Assembly: GCA_021324775.1 (NCBI GenBank)
Contig: JAJPIM010000006.1
Location: 1-64,000, forward strand
Reading direction: 5' to 3'
Length of the DNA stretch: 64,000 nt
Source: Gemmatimonadota bacterium
Lineage (GTDB): Bacteria; Gemmatimonadota; Gemmatimonadetes; Gemmatimonadales; Gemmatimonadaceae
Part shown: in pieces, positions 16,265-25,054 of the stretch
Layout of the letters: every line of letters begins with the position of its first letter
Numbering within the stretch: the first letter of the stretch is position 1
The notes under the pieces: generated by a model
The model's database searches: none
The model's input: the letters and a program-made list of their open reading frames with translations, nothing else
Told to the model about the DNA's origin: nothing
Program-made: the position numbers and the translations under genes

Positions 16265-18527
16265 CGCGTGGGCGCTCGCGGGCGCCGTTCTCTTCACGGT
16301 CCCCGGACGGGCCCAGACGGCGCCGGCCCATGTAATGCCGGCCCAGCCCCTCGCCGGCTATACGGCCGCCGATGCCGCCGGCGAATCCGCGGCCGAGAGC
16401 CGGGTGATCGCGCAGCCCGACACGGCGTCCGCCGATTCGATGTCCCGCGCGCTCTCCCGCGAGCCGCACATGGCCGGGACGCCGGCACAGGAGCGCACGC
16501 GCGACTATGTGGTCGGCCTTCTGCGCCGCTGGGGGCTCACCACCGAGGTGCGCGCGTACGATGTCTACATGCCGCAGCCGGTCTCGGTCCAGGTCTGGCG
16601 CCTCGGCTCACCCACCGCCGCCGACTCCCAGGAGTTGTCGCTGGCCGAGGGCCCGGTGCCGGGCGACTCGACGTCGTCGGCGTTTCCCCAGGTCCCCACG
16701 TTCAACGCCTACAGCGGGAACGGCAGCGCCGCCGGTGAGGTCGTGTATGTGAATTACGGCCTGATCCAGGACTACGCGCACCTCGACTCGGTCGGCATCT
16801 CGGTCGCAGGCAAGATCGTGATCGCGCGCTACGGGCATTCGTTCCGCGGGATCAAGGCGCGCGAGGCGGAGCGCCACGGCGCGGCCGCGCTGCTCATCTA
16901 CAGCGATCCGGCCGACGACGGTTATGCGCGCGGCGACGTGTACCCCGAGGGCCCGATGCGGCCGGAGCAGGGCGTCCAGCGCGGCAGCATCATGAACGAC
17001 AACGGAGATCCAAGCACGCCAGGATACCCGAGCACCAAAGGCGCGCGCCGCGTCGATCCCGCCCAGATGGCGGTCCCGCACATCCCGGTCGTGCCCATCT
17101 CCTACGGCAACGCGGCGCGGCTCCTGCGCGACCTGCGCGGCAATGGAAATGCGCGACCCGGCGCAGCGGGCAGTCTCGCCCGCAGTGAGGCGCGGTTCCC
17201 GCAGTCGTGGCAAGGCGCTCTGCCCTTCCGCTACCACGCCGGCCCCGGTCCGGTGCGAGCCCGCGTGTCATACACAAGCGAAACCGGTCCGGCCGGCTAT
17301 CACACGATCTGGGATACGTTCGCGGTGATCCGCGGGACCGAATTCCCCGACGAAATGGTGATCGCCGGCGGACACCGCGATGCCTGGGGGCCCGGCGCCG
17401 CCGACAACGTCAGCGGTGTCGTGAGTGTGCTCGAGATGGCGCGCGCACTCGCCGCCGAGGTGCGCGCCGGCCACCGGCCCAAGCGCACGATCGTGCTCGC
17501 GACGTGGGATGCCGAAGAATGGGGACTGATCGGATCGACGGAGTACGTCGAGGATGATTCCCTCCGCCTGCTGCGCGGCGCCGTCGCCTACTTCAACCAG
17601 GATGTCTCGGCCGACGGTCCGGTGTTCGGCGCGACCGGGTCACCATCGCTCCGCGCGATCACGCGCGAGGTCACGCAGATGATACCAGACCCGGACGCAG
17701 GGGCCGGTGTCAGCATCTACGACGTATGGCGGGGCGGCGATCCCTTGACGAGCCCGCGGATGGATTCGGGCGGACCGGAGTTCGGCGACCCGGGCGGCGG
17801 CTCGGATTTCGCCGGCTTCGCCAATCACCTCGGTGTCCCGATCCTCGCGTGGGGTTTCGGCGGCGCCGGCGGCGTGTATCACTCCGCGTACGATGACTAC
17901 AACTGGGAATCCCGCTTCGGCGACCCCGGGTACCGGCGGCACGCCGCGTCGGCTCGCGTCGGAGCGGCGCTGCTGCTCCGCATGGCCAACGCCGATATCC
18001 TGCCGTACGACTACGGCGAATACGCGCGGACCATGCGCGGATACCTTCCGGGCATCGATGCCGCGATCGCGGCGCACGGATGGTCCGTGCAGACCACCGC
18101 GCTCGCACAGGCGATCGCCGGCATGGAGACCGCGGCCGCGGCCTGGTCCGGAGCGCGTGACTCCGCACTCGGGGGCGGCATGGGCGCGAGCGCGGCCGCA
18201 CCGCTCCGGCGTTCCGCCGGCCCCGCGACTCGGCCGGGCACCGCGGCGCTTCGCGCGGCGAACGCGGCACTCATGCGCGTCGAGCGCGCCCTCACTCGCC
18301 CCGAAGGACTGCGGACGCGCCCGTGGTTCCGGGGTCTGATCTACGCCTCGGATGAGGACAACGGGTACGCCGACGTGACGTTCCCGTCGGTCACGGAAGC
18401 GGTGCGGTCCGGCGACTCGGCGCTGGTGGCACGCGAGGTCGCAGACCTCGCAACGCGGTTCGGCGCGGCGTCAGCCGCGCTGCGCGATGCCGCTGTCGCG
18501 GTGCGGCCAGCCGGCCGCCGCGAATGA
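16248..18527 (+). CDS. Exported M28 family metallopeptidase (glutamate carboxypeptidase II-like)
   Basis: 759 residues with signal peptide MRWGSSAWALAGAVLFTVPGRAQ. A protease-associated (PA) domain is visible around residues 140-260 (VGISVAGKIVIARYGHSFRGIKAREAERHGAAALLIY). The peptidase domain has the di-zinc ligands: His in AGGHRDAWG, Asp in GAADNVSGV, the Glu pair in WDAEEWGLIGSTEY, Asp in NQDVS and His in YHSAYDDYNW. A dimerisation-like domain follows. It probably cleaves peptides or N-acylated dipeptides in the periplasm. It overlaps marC by 17 nt, implying translational coupling. Its 3' end overlaps the convergent gene below by about 57 nt. Confidence 0.9.
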   Translation: MRWGSSAWALAGAVLFTVPGRAQTAPAHVMPAQPLAGYTAADAAGESAAESRVIAQPDTASADSMSRALSREPHMAGTPAQERTRDYVVGLLRRWGLTTEVRAYDVYMPQPVSVQVWRLGSPTAADSQELSLAEGPVPGDSTSSAFPQVPTFNAYSGNGSAAGEVVYVNYGLIQDYAHLDSVGISVAGKIVIARYGHSFRGIKAREAERHGAAALLIYSDPADDGYARGDVYPEGPMRPEQGVQRGSIMNDNGDPSTPGYPSTKGARRVDPAQMAVPHIPVVPISYGNAARLLRDLRGNGNARPGAAGSLARSEARFPQSWQGALPFRYHAGPGPVRARVSYTSETGPAGYHTIWDTFAVIRGTEFPDEMVIAGGHRDAWGPGAADNVSGVVSVLEMARALAAEVRAGHRPKRTIVLATWDAEEWGLIGSTEYVEDDSLRLLRGAVAYFNQDVSADGPVFGATGSPSLRAITREVTQMIPDPDAGAGVSIYDVWRGGDPLTSPRMDSGGPEFGDPGGGSDFAGFANHLGVPILAWGFGGAGGVYHSAYDDYNWESRFGDPGYRRHAASARVGAALLLRMANADILPYDYGEYARTMRGYLPGIDAAIAAHGWSVQTTALAQAIAGMETAAAAWSGARDSALGGGMGASAAAPLRRSAGPATRPGTAALRAANAALMRVERALTRPEGLRTRPWFRGLIYASDEDNGYADVTFPSVTEAVRSGDSALVAREVADLATRFGAASAALRDAAVAVRPAGRRE

Positions 18528-19445
18528 CGCCGCGGCGTCCCGTCCGGCCGGCGTCGCGTTAGCCGCCCGCGGGTCGTTGGCCCGCGCGGTGTCGCCGCGC
18601 GCCGCCCGGTCCGCGACCAGCACGCCCAGCGAGTCGTCGGCCGCCGGGTCGAGATCGACGTCGGCGCTCACGTCCGGCTCGACGACCGGCGTCGGCGATC
18701 GCGGAGGCTCGAGCGCGATCACCGCGTCACGCGCCTGAGCGGCCGTCACGCCGCTCACCGCACCGCTGCACGCGCAACCCAGCCGCGGGCCGAGGTCGAT
18801 CAGCACCGGCGCACCCGTGATCAGGTACTGCGCGAGTTCCGCGGCGTACTCGACCTCCCGGATTTCCACCACCGACCGCGGGATGAACGGCAGCGCGTCA
18901 TCATCCTCGTCGCCGGCACCGTCGCCGGTATCGTCGCCGCCGGCGTTGTCCGCGGCCCGTGCCGTCCCATCCTGTGCCTCCAGCAGGCTGTCGATCGGCA
19001 GCCCCCCGGGCAGTGAGTGGCAGCGCCGGCGATCGGGCGCGAAGAATGAGTTGAACACCAGCGGCTCCTCCGCCACCACGATGCCGCGGTCGGTCAGCGA
19101 CGCGTAGAACTCTTCGGGCCGGACCTGCCGGTCGATCGAGGGCTCGTGGCTCGCGGACGGACACGTGCCGACGTAGGTGATGTCGATCGGCGTGTCGCCG
19201 TACAGCTCCCGGAGATACCGCGCCGTCGCGACCGGTGGCGCCACGAACGACACGAGAAATGGAAGCAGGTCCGCGCCCGGTCCGAGCAGACGGTCCCGTA
19301 CCCGGCGGCAGGAACAGAAGATCGCGCTGGGCAGCGTGCGCGTCGCGAGCCGCCGCGCGCACCCTTCGGCGATCAGCTCATCGCCCCACGTCGCCGGAAT
19401 CGCCGCCGCGTAGCCTGCGGCCCGGCACGCATGGGCCACCTGCAC
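18471..19445 (-). CDS. [FeFe]-hydrogenase large subunit C-terminal-like protein (possibly 5'-truncated)
   Basis: 324 residues. The first 190 residues resemble the H-cluster domain of [FeFe] hydrogenase-like proteins: ATWGDELIAEG, FCSCRRVRDRL (where the family has SxCP), LVSFVAPPVATARYLRELYG, ITYVGTCPSASHEPSID (xGPCxAKxxE-like) and RPEEFYASLTDRGI. The N-terminal ferredoxin clusters are absent, and the later part is an acidic low-complexity tail, so a true hydrogenase is unlikely. A scaffold (Nar1-like) or sensory role is possible. The frame stays open upstream for 44 codons to 19577 (containing TPFVIIGADGYLAARPATP, which looks like real coding) but has no ATG, GTG or TTG. GTG 19445 is therefore a forced start and the true 5' end may be lost. 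Confidence 0.6.
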   Translation of the reverse strand: MQVAHACRAAGYAAAIPATWGDELIAEGCARRLATRTLPSAIFCSCRRVRDRLLGPGADLLPFLVSFVAPPVATARYLRELYGDTPIDITYVGTCPSASHEPSIDRQVRPEEFYASLTDRGIVVAEEPLVFNSFFAPDRRRCHSLPGGLPIDSLLEAQDGTARAADNAGGDDTGDGAGDEDDDALPFIPRSVVEIREVEYAAELAQYLITGAPVLIDLGPRLGCACSGAVSGVTAAQARDAVIALEPPRSPTPVVEPDVSADVDLDPAADDSLGVLVADRAARGDTARANDPRAANATPAGRDAAASFAAAGWPHRDSGIAQRG

Positions 19446-19723
19446 CGGAGTGGCCGGCCGCGCCGCCAGATACCCGTCCGCGCCGATGATGACGAACGGA
19501 GTCGGGGATGTTGCCGGCGCACTCTCGCCGCGCGATGCAGGAGCGATGGGACCTCCATCCCGATGCGTTGGACGCTCTCAGATAAAAGCAAGCGGAGCCC
19601 GCGGTCGATGTCCAGCGCACCACGCACGCGCGCGCATCGCCGGCTCGTGCGCGGTGAGCGGGCGGACGCAATGACATGTCACGGTGACCGCATCGCGGTC
19701 ACATTGGGGCGATGTTGTTGTTG

Positions 19724-19858
19724 TCCCCTTTCCCCTTTCCCCCCTTCCCTTTCCCCATTCCCCATTCCCCTTTCCCGTTTCCCCATTCCCCATTCCCCTT
19801 TCCCCTTTCCCCTTTCCCCATTCCCCTTTCCCCTTTCCCCTTTCCCCTTTCCCCTTTC
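19724..19858. repeat. CCCCTTT/CCCCATT minisatellite in the gap 19446-19999
   Basis: About 19 units of 7 bp (CCCCTTT, CCCCATT), purely pyrimidine-rich on the plus strand. It lies between the hydrogenase-like gene and a family A palindrome (19918-19946). The remaining parts of the gap hold the startless upstream extension of the hydrogenase-like frame (19446-19577) and no other recognisable gene. Confidence 0.9.
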
Positions 19859-19917
19859 TAAACATTGGGTGAGTCCCGCCATCGGCGAGCATCCCGGTCG
19901 AATCGGGAGATGATTGC

Positions 19918-19946
19918 CTTGGTAGGGGCCGGTCGCGACCGGCCCA
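19918..19946 (+). repeat. Family A palindrome
   Basis: TTGGTAGGGG followed by the palindrome GGCCGGTCGCGACCGGCC. Same orientation as all other copies in the window. It lies 54 nt before the end of the minus-strand Smr gene. Confidence 0.85.
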
Positions 19947-19999
19947 CGACGGATGTTGCCTCCACCCGGCACCGTCTCATGCGACGGTCGCCGCGCCCA

Positions 20000-20632
20000 T
20001 CACGCGTCGTATTCGTCGAGCAGGTGCTGGAGGAGCGGCCGAAGCGCCGGGCCGGGGTCCTTGCCCGCCGGCACACCCTGGACGAGCCGCGAGAAATGCC
20101 GCGCCATCTCGTCGGTGACGAAGCTCTCGGACGGACCGTGGACGCCATGCGCGTCGAGCGCGGCGATCGCGAGCCGGCGGAGCAGTTCGAGTAGCTCCGG
20201 CTCGAGCCCGTTCAACACGCCGGCATCACGCGACGGCTCGGGCCGGGGATGGTGCCGGCGGCGGGGAGCGCCCACGAGCGCCTGAAGCGTCGCGAGTTCC
20301 ACCACGAACGACCCCGGGTCGTGCTCCCGCCACGCGGAGATCACACCGGTGCGCCGGAGTCCCGGGAAGCAGCGACCGACGGCCTCCCGCACGACCGCGA
20401 TGCCGTCAGGGCTTCCCTGCCCGCGCCCCGTGATGATCAACACTTCCCGGGCCCCCGACGCCTGCCGCTCACGCAGCCACGAGTCCGCGCGATACGCCGC
20501 GTCCGCCGCGGTCGGAAACGAGGCACGCAGGTTGAGAATGCAGTCTGGGGCGAACCGCACCGCATCGAACGCGGACTTGCGCCCCCGGGACCCGGATTCC
20601 GCCGGCCGGCGGCGAGGGGAAGGGCGAGGCAT
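20000..20632 (-). CDS. Smr domain protein
   Basis: 210 residues. A basic N terminus is followed by a Smr (small MutS-related) domain: ILNLRASFPTAADAAYRADS (the LDLRG-like start), then VLIITGRGQGSPDGIAVVR (the TGxGxxS motif region), and a final strand SFVVEL. Stand-alone Smr proteins nick or bind DNA or mRNA; recent examples act on collided ribosomes. The C-terminal third (LEPELLELLRRLAIAALDAHG) is helical and unassigned. The start is ATG 20632, with TAGATT 10 nt upstream and no Shine-Dalgarno. A longer frame reaching into the 30-bp repeats upstream is rejected as repeat readthrough. Confidence 0.82.
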   Translation of the reverse strand: MPRPSPRRRPAESGSRGRKSAFDAVRFAPDCILNLRASFPTAADAAYRADSWLRERQASGAREVLIITGRGQGSPDGIAVVREAVGRCFPGLRRTGVISAWREHDPGSFVVELATLQALVGAPRRRHHPRPEPSRDAGVLNGLEPELLELLRRLAIAALDAHGVHGPSESFVTDEMARHFSRLVQGVPAGKDPGPALRPLLQHLLDEYDA

Positions 20633-20707
20633 ACGCCTGGACAATCTACGGCGCGGCCACCGCAGTGGTCCGAGCGGATGCCGTGTTGCAATCCGCGCGC
20701 GATGGCA

Positions 20708-21050
20708 GGGTGCCGCACGATTTCGTCCCTGGTAGCACAGTGCCGCACGATCTCGTCCCTGGTAGCACAGTGCCACACGATTTCGTCCCGGGTAGCACAG
20801 TGCCACACGATTTCGTCCCGGGTAGCACAGTGCCACACGATCGTCCCTGGTAGCACAGCGCCACACGATTTCGTCCCGGGTAGCACAGTGCCACACGATC
20901 GTCCCTGGTAGCACAGCGCCACACGATTTCGTCCCCGGTAGCACAGTGCGACACGATTTCGTCCCTGGTAGCACAGTGCCACATGATTTCGTGCCTGGTA
21001 GCACAGTGCCACACGATTTCGTCCCTGGTAGGGGCGGGTCGCGACCCGCC
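20708..21050 (+). repeat. 30-bp tandem array (11 units) capped by a palindrome
   Basis: Direct repeats in the gap 20633-21125. Each unit runs GTGCCACACGATTTCG then TCCCTGGTAGCACA. Most units are 30 bp and two are shorter by 2-3 bp through loss of part of TTTCG. There are no spacers, so this is not CRISPR. The last unit does not end in CACA: its TCCCTGGTAG runs straight into GGGCGGGTCGCGACCCGCCC (21028-21047), a family A-type palindrome. The array therefore looks like amplification of the leader of a family A element. Confidence 0.92.
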
Positions 21051-21112
21051 CTGCCGCCCTGGCACACACGCCGCTCCCGCCGCATCCGGATTAGCGGGCA
21101 GCACGTTTTTCT

Positions 21113-21118
21113 GTAGCT
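21113..21118 (+). promoter_or_regulatory. Leaderless -10 element of argR
   Basis: TAGCTT lies 7 nt before the argR ATG at 21126, with no ribosome binding site between. The identical hexamer precedes the MBL gene at 8699. Confidence 0.4.
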
Positions 21119-21125
21119 TTTCGTG

Positions 21126-21584
21126 ATGCCCTCGAAACGCGATCGCCAGGCGCTGATCCTGGAACTGATCGAGTCTCGCCCGGTCGCCAGCCAGGAAGAC
21201 CTGCGGCGCCTGCTGCGCCTCCGCGGTTGGGACGTCACCCAGTCGACGCTCTCGCGGGACGTGCACGAGCTGCGCCTCGCCCGCGTGCCGACAGATGAAG
21301 GCGTGCAATACGCCCGCGCCGACAACGCCGGGGCCGGCGACGAAGTCCGCCCCAGCCTGGAAGCCCTGCTCCCCCAACTCGTGATGTCCGTGGACGGCGT
21401 CTCCGAGCTGCTGGTCGTGCGCACGACGCCAGGCAGCGCCCAGACCGTCGCCAAGGCGCTGGACACGTCTCGCCTGGCCGACGTGATCGGCACGATCGCC
21501 GGCGACGACACAATCCTGATCGTGTGCCGCTCCGGCTCCGCCCGCGAACGCCTCGAACGCCGCCTGGGCCGCACCCGCCCCTAG
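21126..21584 (+). CDS. argR: Arginine repressor ArgR
   Basis: About 152 residues, the usual ArgR length. The N-terminal winged helix-turn-helix (residues 1-70) has RQALILELIESRPVASQEDL and DVTQSTLSRDVHEL, matching the TQATVSRDI recognition helix. The C-terminal oligomerisation/arginine-binding domain has LVVRTTPGSAQTVAKALD and IGTIAGDDTILIVCR, where GTIAGDDT is the family arginine-binding signature. It represses arginine biosynthesis as a hexamer when arginine is plentiful. It lies 295 nt before argG, which carries two ARG-box-like sites. GTG 21123 is an adjacent alternative start. Confidence 0.93.
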   Translation: MPSKRDRQALILELIESRPVASQEDLRRLLRLRGWDVTQSTLSRDVHELRLARVPTDEGVQYARADNAGAGDEVRPSLEALLPQLVMSVDGVSELLVVRTTPGSAQTVAKALDTSRLADVIGTIAGDDTILIVCRSGSARERLERRLGRTRP

Positions 21585-21655
21585 AGCCAACGCCGTTGCA
21601 GTTTGTGAAAAGAGAAAGCCGGGATCCGCCGGCGCCCGCCAGCTCCTCAACCGCC

Positions 21656-21762
21656 AATCCCCAGTCCCCAGTCCCTAGTCCCTAGTCCCTAATCCCTAGT
21701 CCCTAGTCCCTAATCCCTAGTCCCTAGTCCCTAGTCCTAATCCCTATTCCCTAATCCCTCTC
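21656..21762. repeat. Heptamer minisatellite CCCTAGT/CCCTAAT
   Basis: About 14 units of 7 bp between argR and argG, reading GGGACTA or GGGATTA on the minus strand. Same family as at 6984 and 43130. Confidence 0.93.
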
Positions 21763-21831
21763 CTCTCCCCTTTCGCGCCCCGCCCCTCCCTGCCGCAGCA
21801 CTTGTCCGCCGTTGACGTCCCCCGCGCAGAA

Positions 21832-21866
21832 TGTTTATTTATGCACTGTCACCGCATAAATACACA
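21832..21866 (+). promoter_or_regulatory. Tandem ARG boxes upstream of argG
   Basis: Box 1 TGTTTATTTATGCA (21832-21845) matches the ARG-box core TGNATWWWWATNCA except at one position. Box 2 CGCATAAATACACA (21853-21866) differs at two. They start 21 bp apart, the spacing of paired 18-bp ARG boxes known from ArgR operators. The AT-rich stretch stands out in this GC-rich region and ends 13 nt before the argG ATG, where ArgR would block transcription or initiation. Confidence 0.75.
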
Positions 21867-21879
21867 TCGCGAGGCGGCA

Positions 21880-23210
<1,331 letters not shown>

Positions 23211-23214
<4 letters not shown>

Positions 23215-24716
23215 CGCCCCCGCCGGTCCGGCCGGATGACCCGGTGATCGGTATCGTCGAAGACGCCGGCGTACGGCCGTCGCCCGCGCGCGCACGGGCG
23301 CACCGCCTGTGGGGCGGCCGCTTCGCCGCCGAGAGTGCCCCGGCGCTCGATGCGCTCAATCGGTCGGTCGGCACGGACTTCCGCCTCTGGCCGCACGATG
23401 TGCGGGCGTCGATGGCGTGGGCCGTGGCCCTCTGGGACGCCGGGGTCCTCACGCTGGAGGAAAGCCAGCGCCTCGAGATGGGCCTCTCATCCGTACACCA
23501 GCAGCTCTCCGACGGCGCACGCCCGGAAACGGGCGATGAAGATGTCCACACGATGATCGACCGGATGCTCAACGCCGAGGTGGGCGATCTCTCGGGCCGC
23601 CTCCATACGGGACGCAGCCGCAACGACCAGGTCGCGACCGCCGCTCGCCTCTGGTGCGCGGACGCGGTCACGGGTCTGGACTCCGCGGTCCGTGCGCTCC
23701 AGGAAACGCTGATCGGCCACGCCACCGCGCTCGGCGATGCCCTGATGCCGGCGTACACGCACTTGCAGCGCGCGCAGCCCGTCGCCGCCGCGCACTGGCT
23801 GCTCAATCACTTCTGGCCGCTCGAGCGCGACCGCGCCCGTCTCGCCGCCGCCGGCCGCTCGGCCATGGCGGTCCTGCCGCTCGGCTCCGGCGCGATCGCG
23901 GGATCGGCCTACCCGATCTCGCGCGTGCTCCTCAAGGAAAGCCTCGGATTCTCCGGCGTCTCGCCCAACAGCGTGGACGCGGTGGGCGATCGCGATTTCG
24001 TCGCCGAGGTGCTGTTCGCCACGGCGCTGCTCGCGACGCACCTGTCGCGGCTCGCGGAAGACCTGATCGTGTTCGGGTCGAGTGAGTTCGGCTTCGTGCA
24101 GTTCGGCGAAGCGTTCACGACGGGGTCCAGCATGATGCCGCAGAAGCGCAACCCCGATGCGCTCGAGTTGGTGCGGGCATCCGGCGGCCGCGCGCTCGGT
24201 GACCTCGTCGCGCTGCTCGTGACGCTCAAGGGTCTGCCCAGCGGCTACAGCAAGGACATGCAGGAAGACAAGCGCGCGCTCTTCGACGCCGTCGACACGT
24301 TGATGCTGGTGCTCCCGGCCGCGACCGGCGCGCTCGGCGAGTTGGCGTTCCGGCGCGACCGGATGCAGGCCGCGGTCGGAAGCGGGATGATGGCGACGGA
24401 CGTCGCCGACTACCTCGTCGCTCGCGGGGTCACGTTCCGCGATGCGCACCGCGCGGTGGGCACGCTCATCCGCGCCGCCGATGCCCAGGGTCTCGAGCTG
24501 CACGAGCTGCCGTTTGCGGAGTTCGCGGCCGTCCACCCGGAGTTCGGCATCGATGTGTTCGAGTCCCTCTCGCCGCGGCGCTCCGTCGAGCGGCGCGACC
24601 TGACCGGCGGCACCGGCCCCGGTGCGCTCCAGGCACAGCTCGAAGCTGCCCGGGCGGCGATGGCCCCGCCGCGAGACACCCCCCGCGGTAACGGCGTGGT
24701 CATCGGCGCCCGCTGA
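23211..24716 (+). CDS. argH: Argininosuccinate lyase
   Basis: 501 residues. Splits argininosuccinate into arginine and fumarate. The body starts at [24 protein letters not shown], preceded by a non-conserved extension of about 30 residues. Signature segments are [36 protein letters not shown]-like ([11 protein letters not shown]) and [20 protein letters not shown], the fumarase/ASL signature with the catalytic Ser loop. The start codon overlaps the argG stop by 4 nt, giving translational coupling. Confidence 0.95.
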
Positions 24717-24795
24717 ACGAACCGTCCCCTCAGGCAGACATCCGTGCTGGAGACAGACGGGGCACGACGGGGACTGTGGTTGCCGTCCCACTAAC

Positions 24796-25002
24796 GCCAG
24801 TCGCCGAGGGCAGCAGGCGCCGTTCGAGAACGGCGCATCGTGCCGCCCACACGAACGCCAGTCGCCGAGAGCAGCAGGCGCCGTTCGAGAACGGCGCATC
24901 GTGCCGCCCACACATACCCCAGTCGCCGAGGGCAGCAGGCGCCGTTCGAGAACGGCGCATCGTGCCGCCCACACGGACCCCAGTCGCCGAGGGCAGCCCC
25001 CC
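24796..25002 (+). repeat. Family B element, three tandem 61-bp units plus a partial one
   Basis: Each unit reads CCAGTCGCCGAGGGCAGCAG, then the palindrome CGCCGTTCGAGAACGGCG, then CATCGTGCCGCCCACAC. The fourth unit stops after GAGGGCAGC. The array fills the gap 24717-25054 between argH and the next gene. Single relatives occur at 10798, 34813 and 53683. Confidence 0.92.
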
Positions 25003-25054
25003 GTCTAGCGAGCGTTGCCGCTCCAGGGGCGGTGACGCGCTGCATCTTGTAGGC

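Noticed and set aside
20708-21050. CRISPR-like array
   Set aside because: Units are directly joined with no spacers and no cas genes are near; it is a simple tandem repeat.
20000-21574. 524-residue minus-strand frame covering Smr, the 30-bp array and argR
   Set aside because: It is repeat readthrough joined to the antisense of argR; only the part from 20632 has a recognisable domain.
20646-21650. 334-residue minus-strand frame with repeated GTKSCGTVLP words
   Set aside because: Its sequence is the translated 30-bp array plus antisense of argR; no ribosome site or domain.
24776-25054. N-terminal extension of the membrane protein at 25055
   Set aside because: It translates three family B units into repeated SRRRSRTAHRAAHT; not a plausible protein start.
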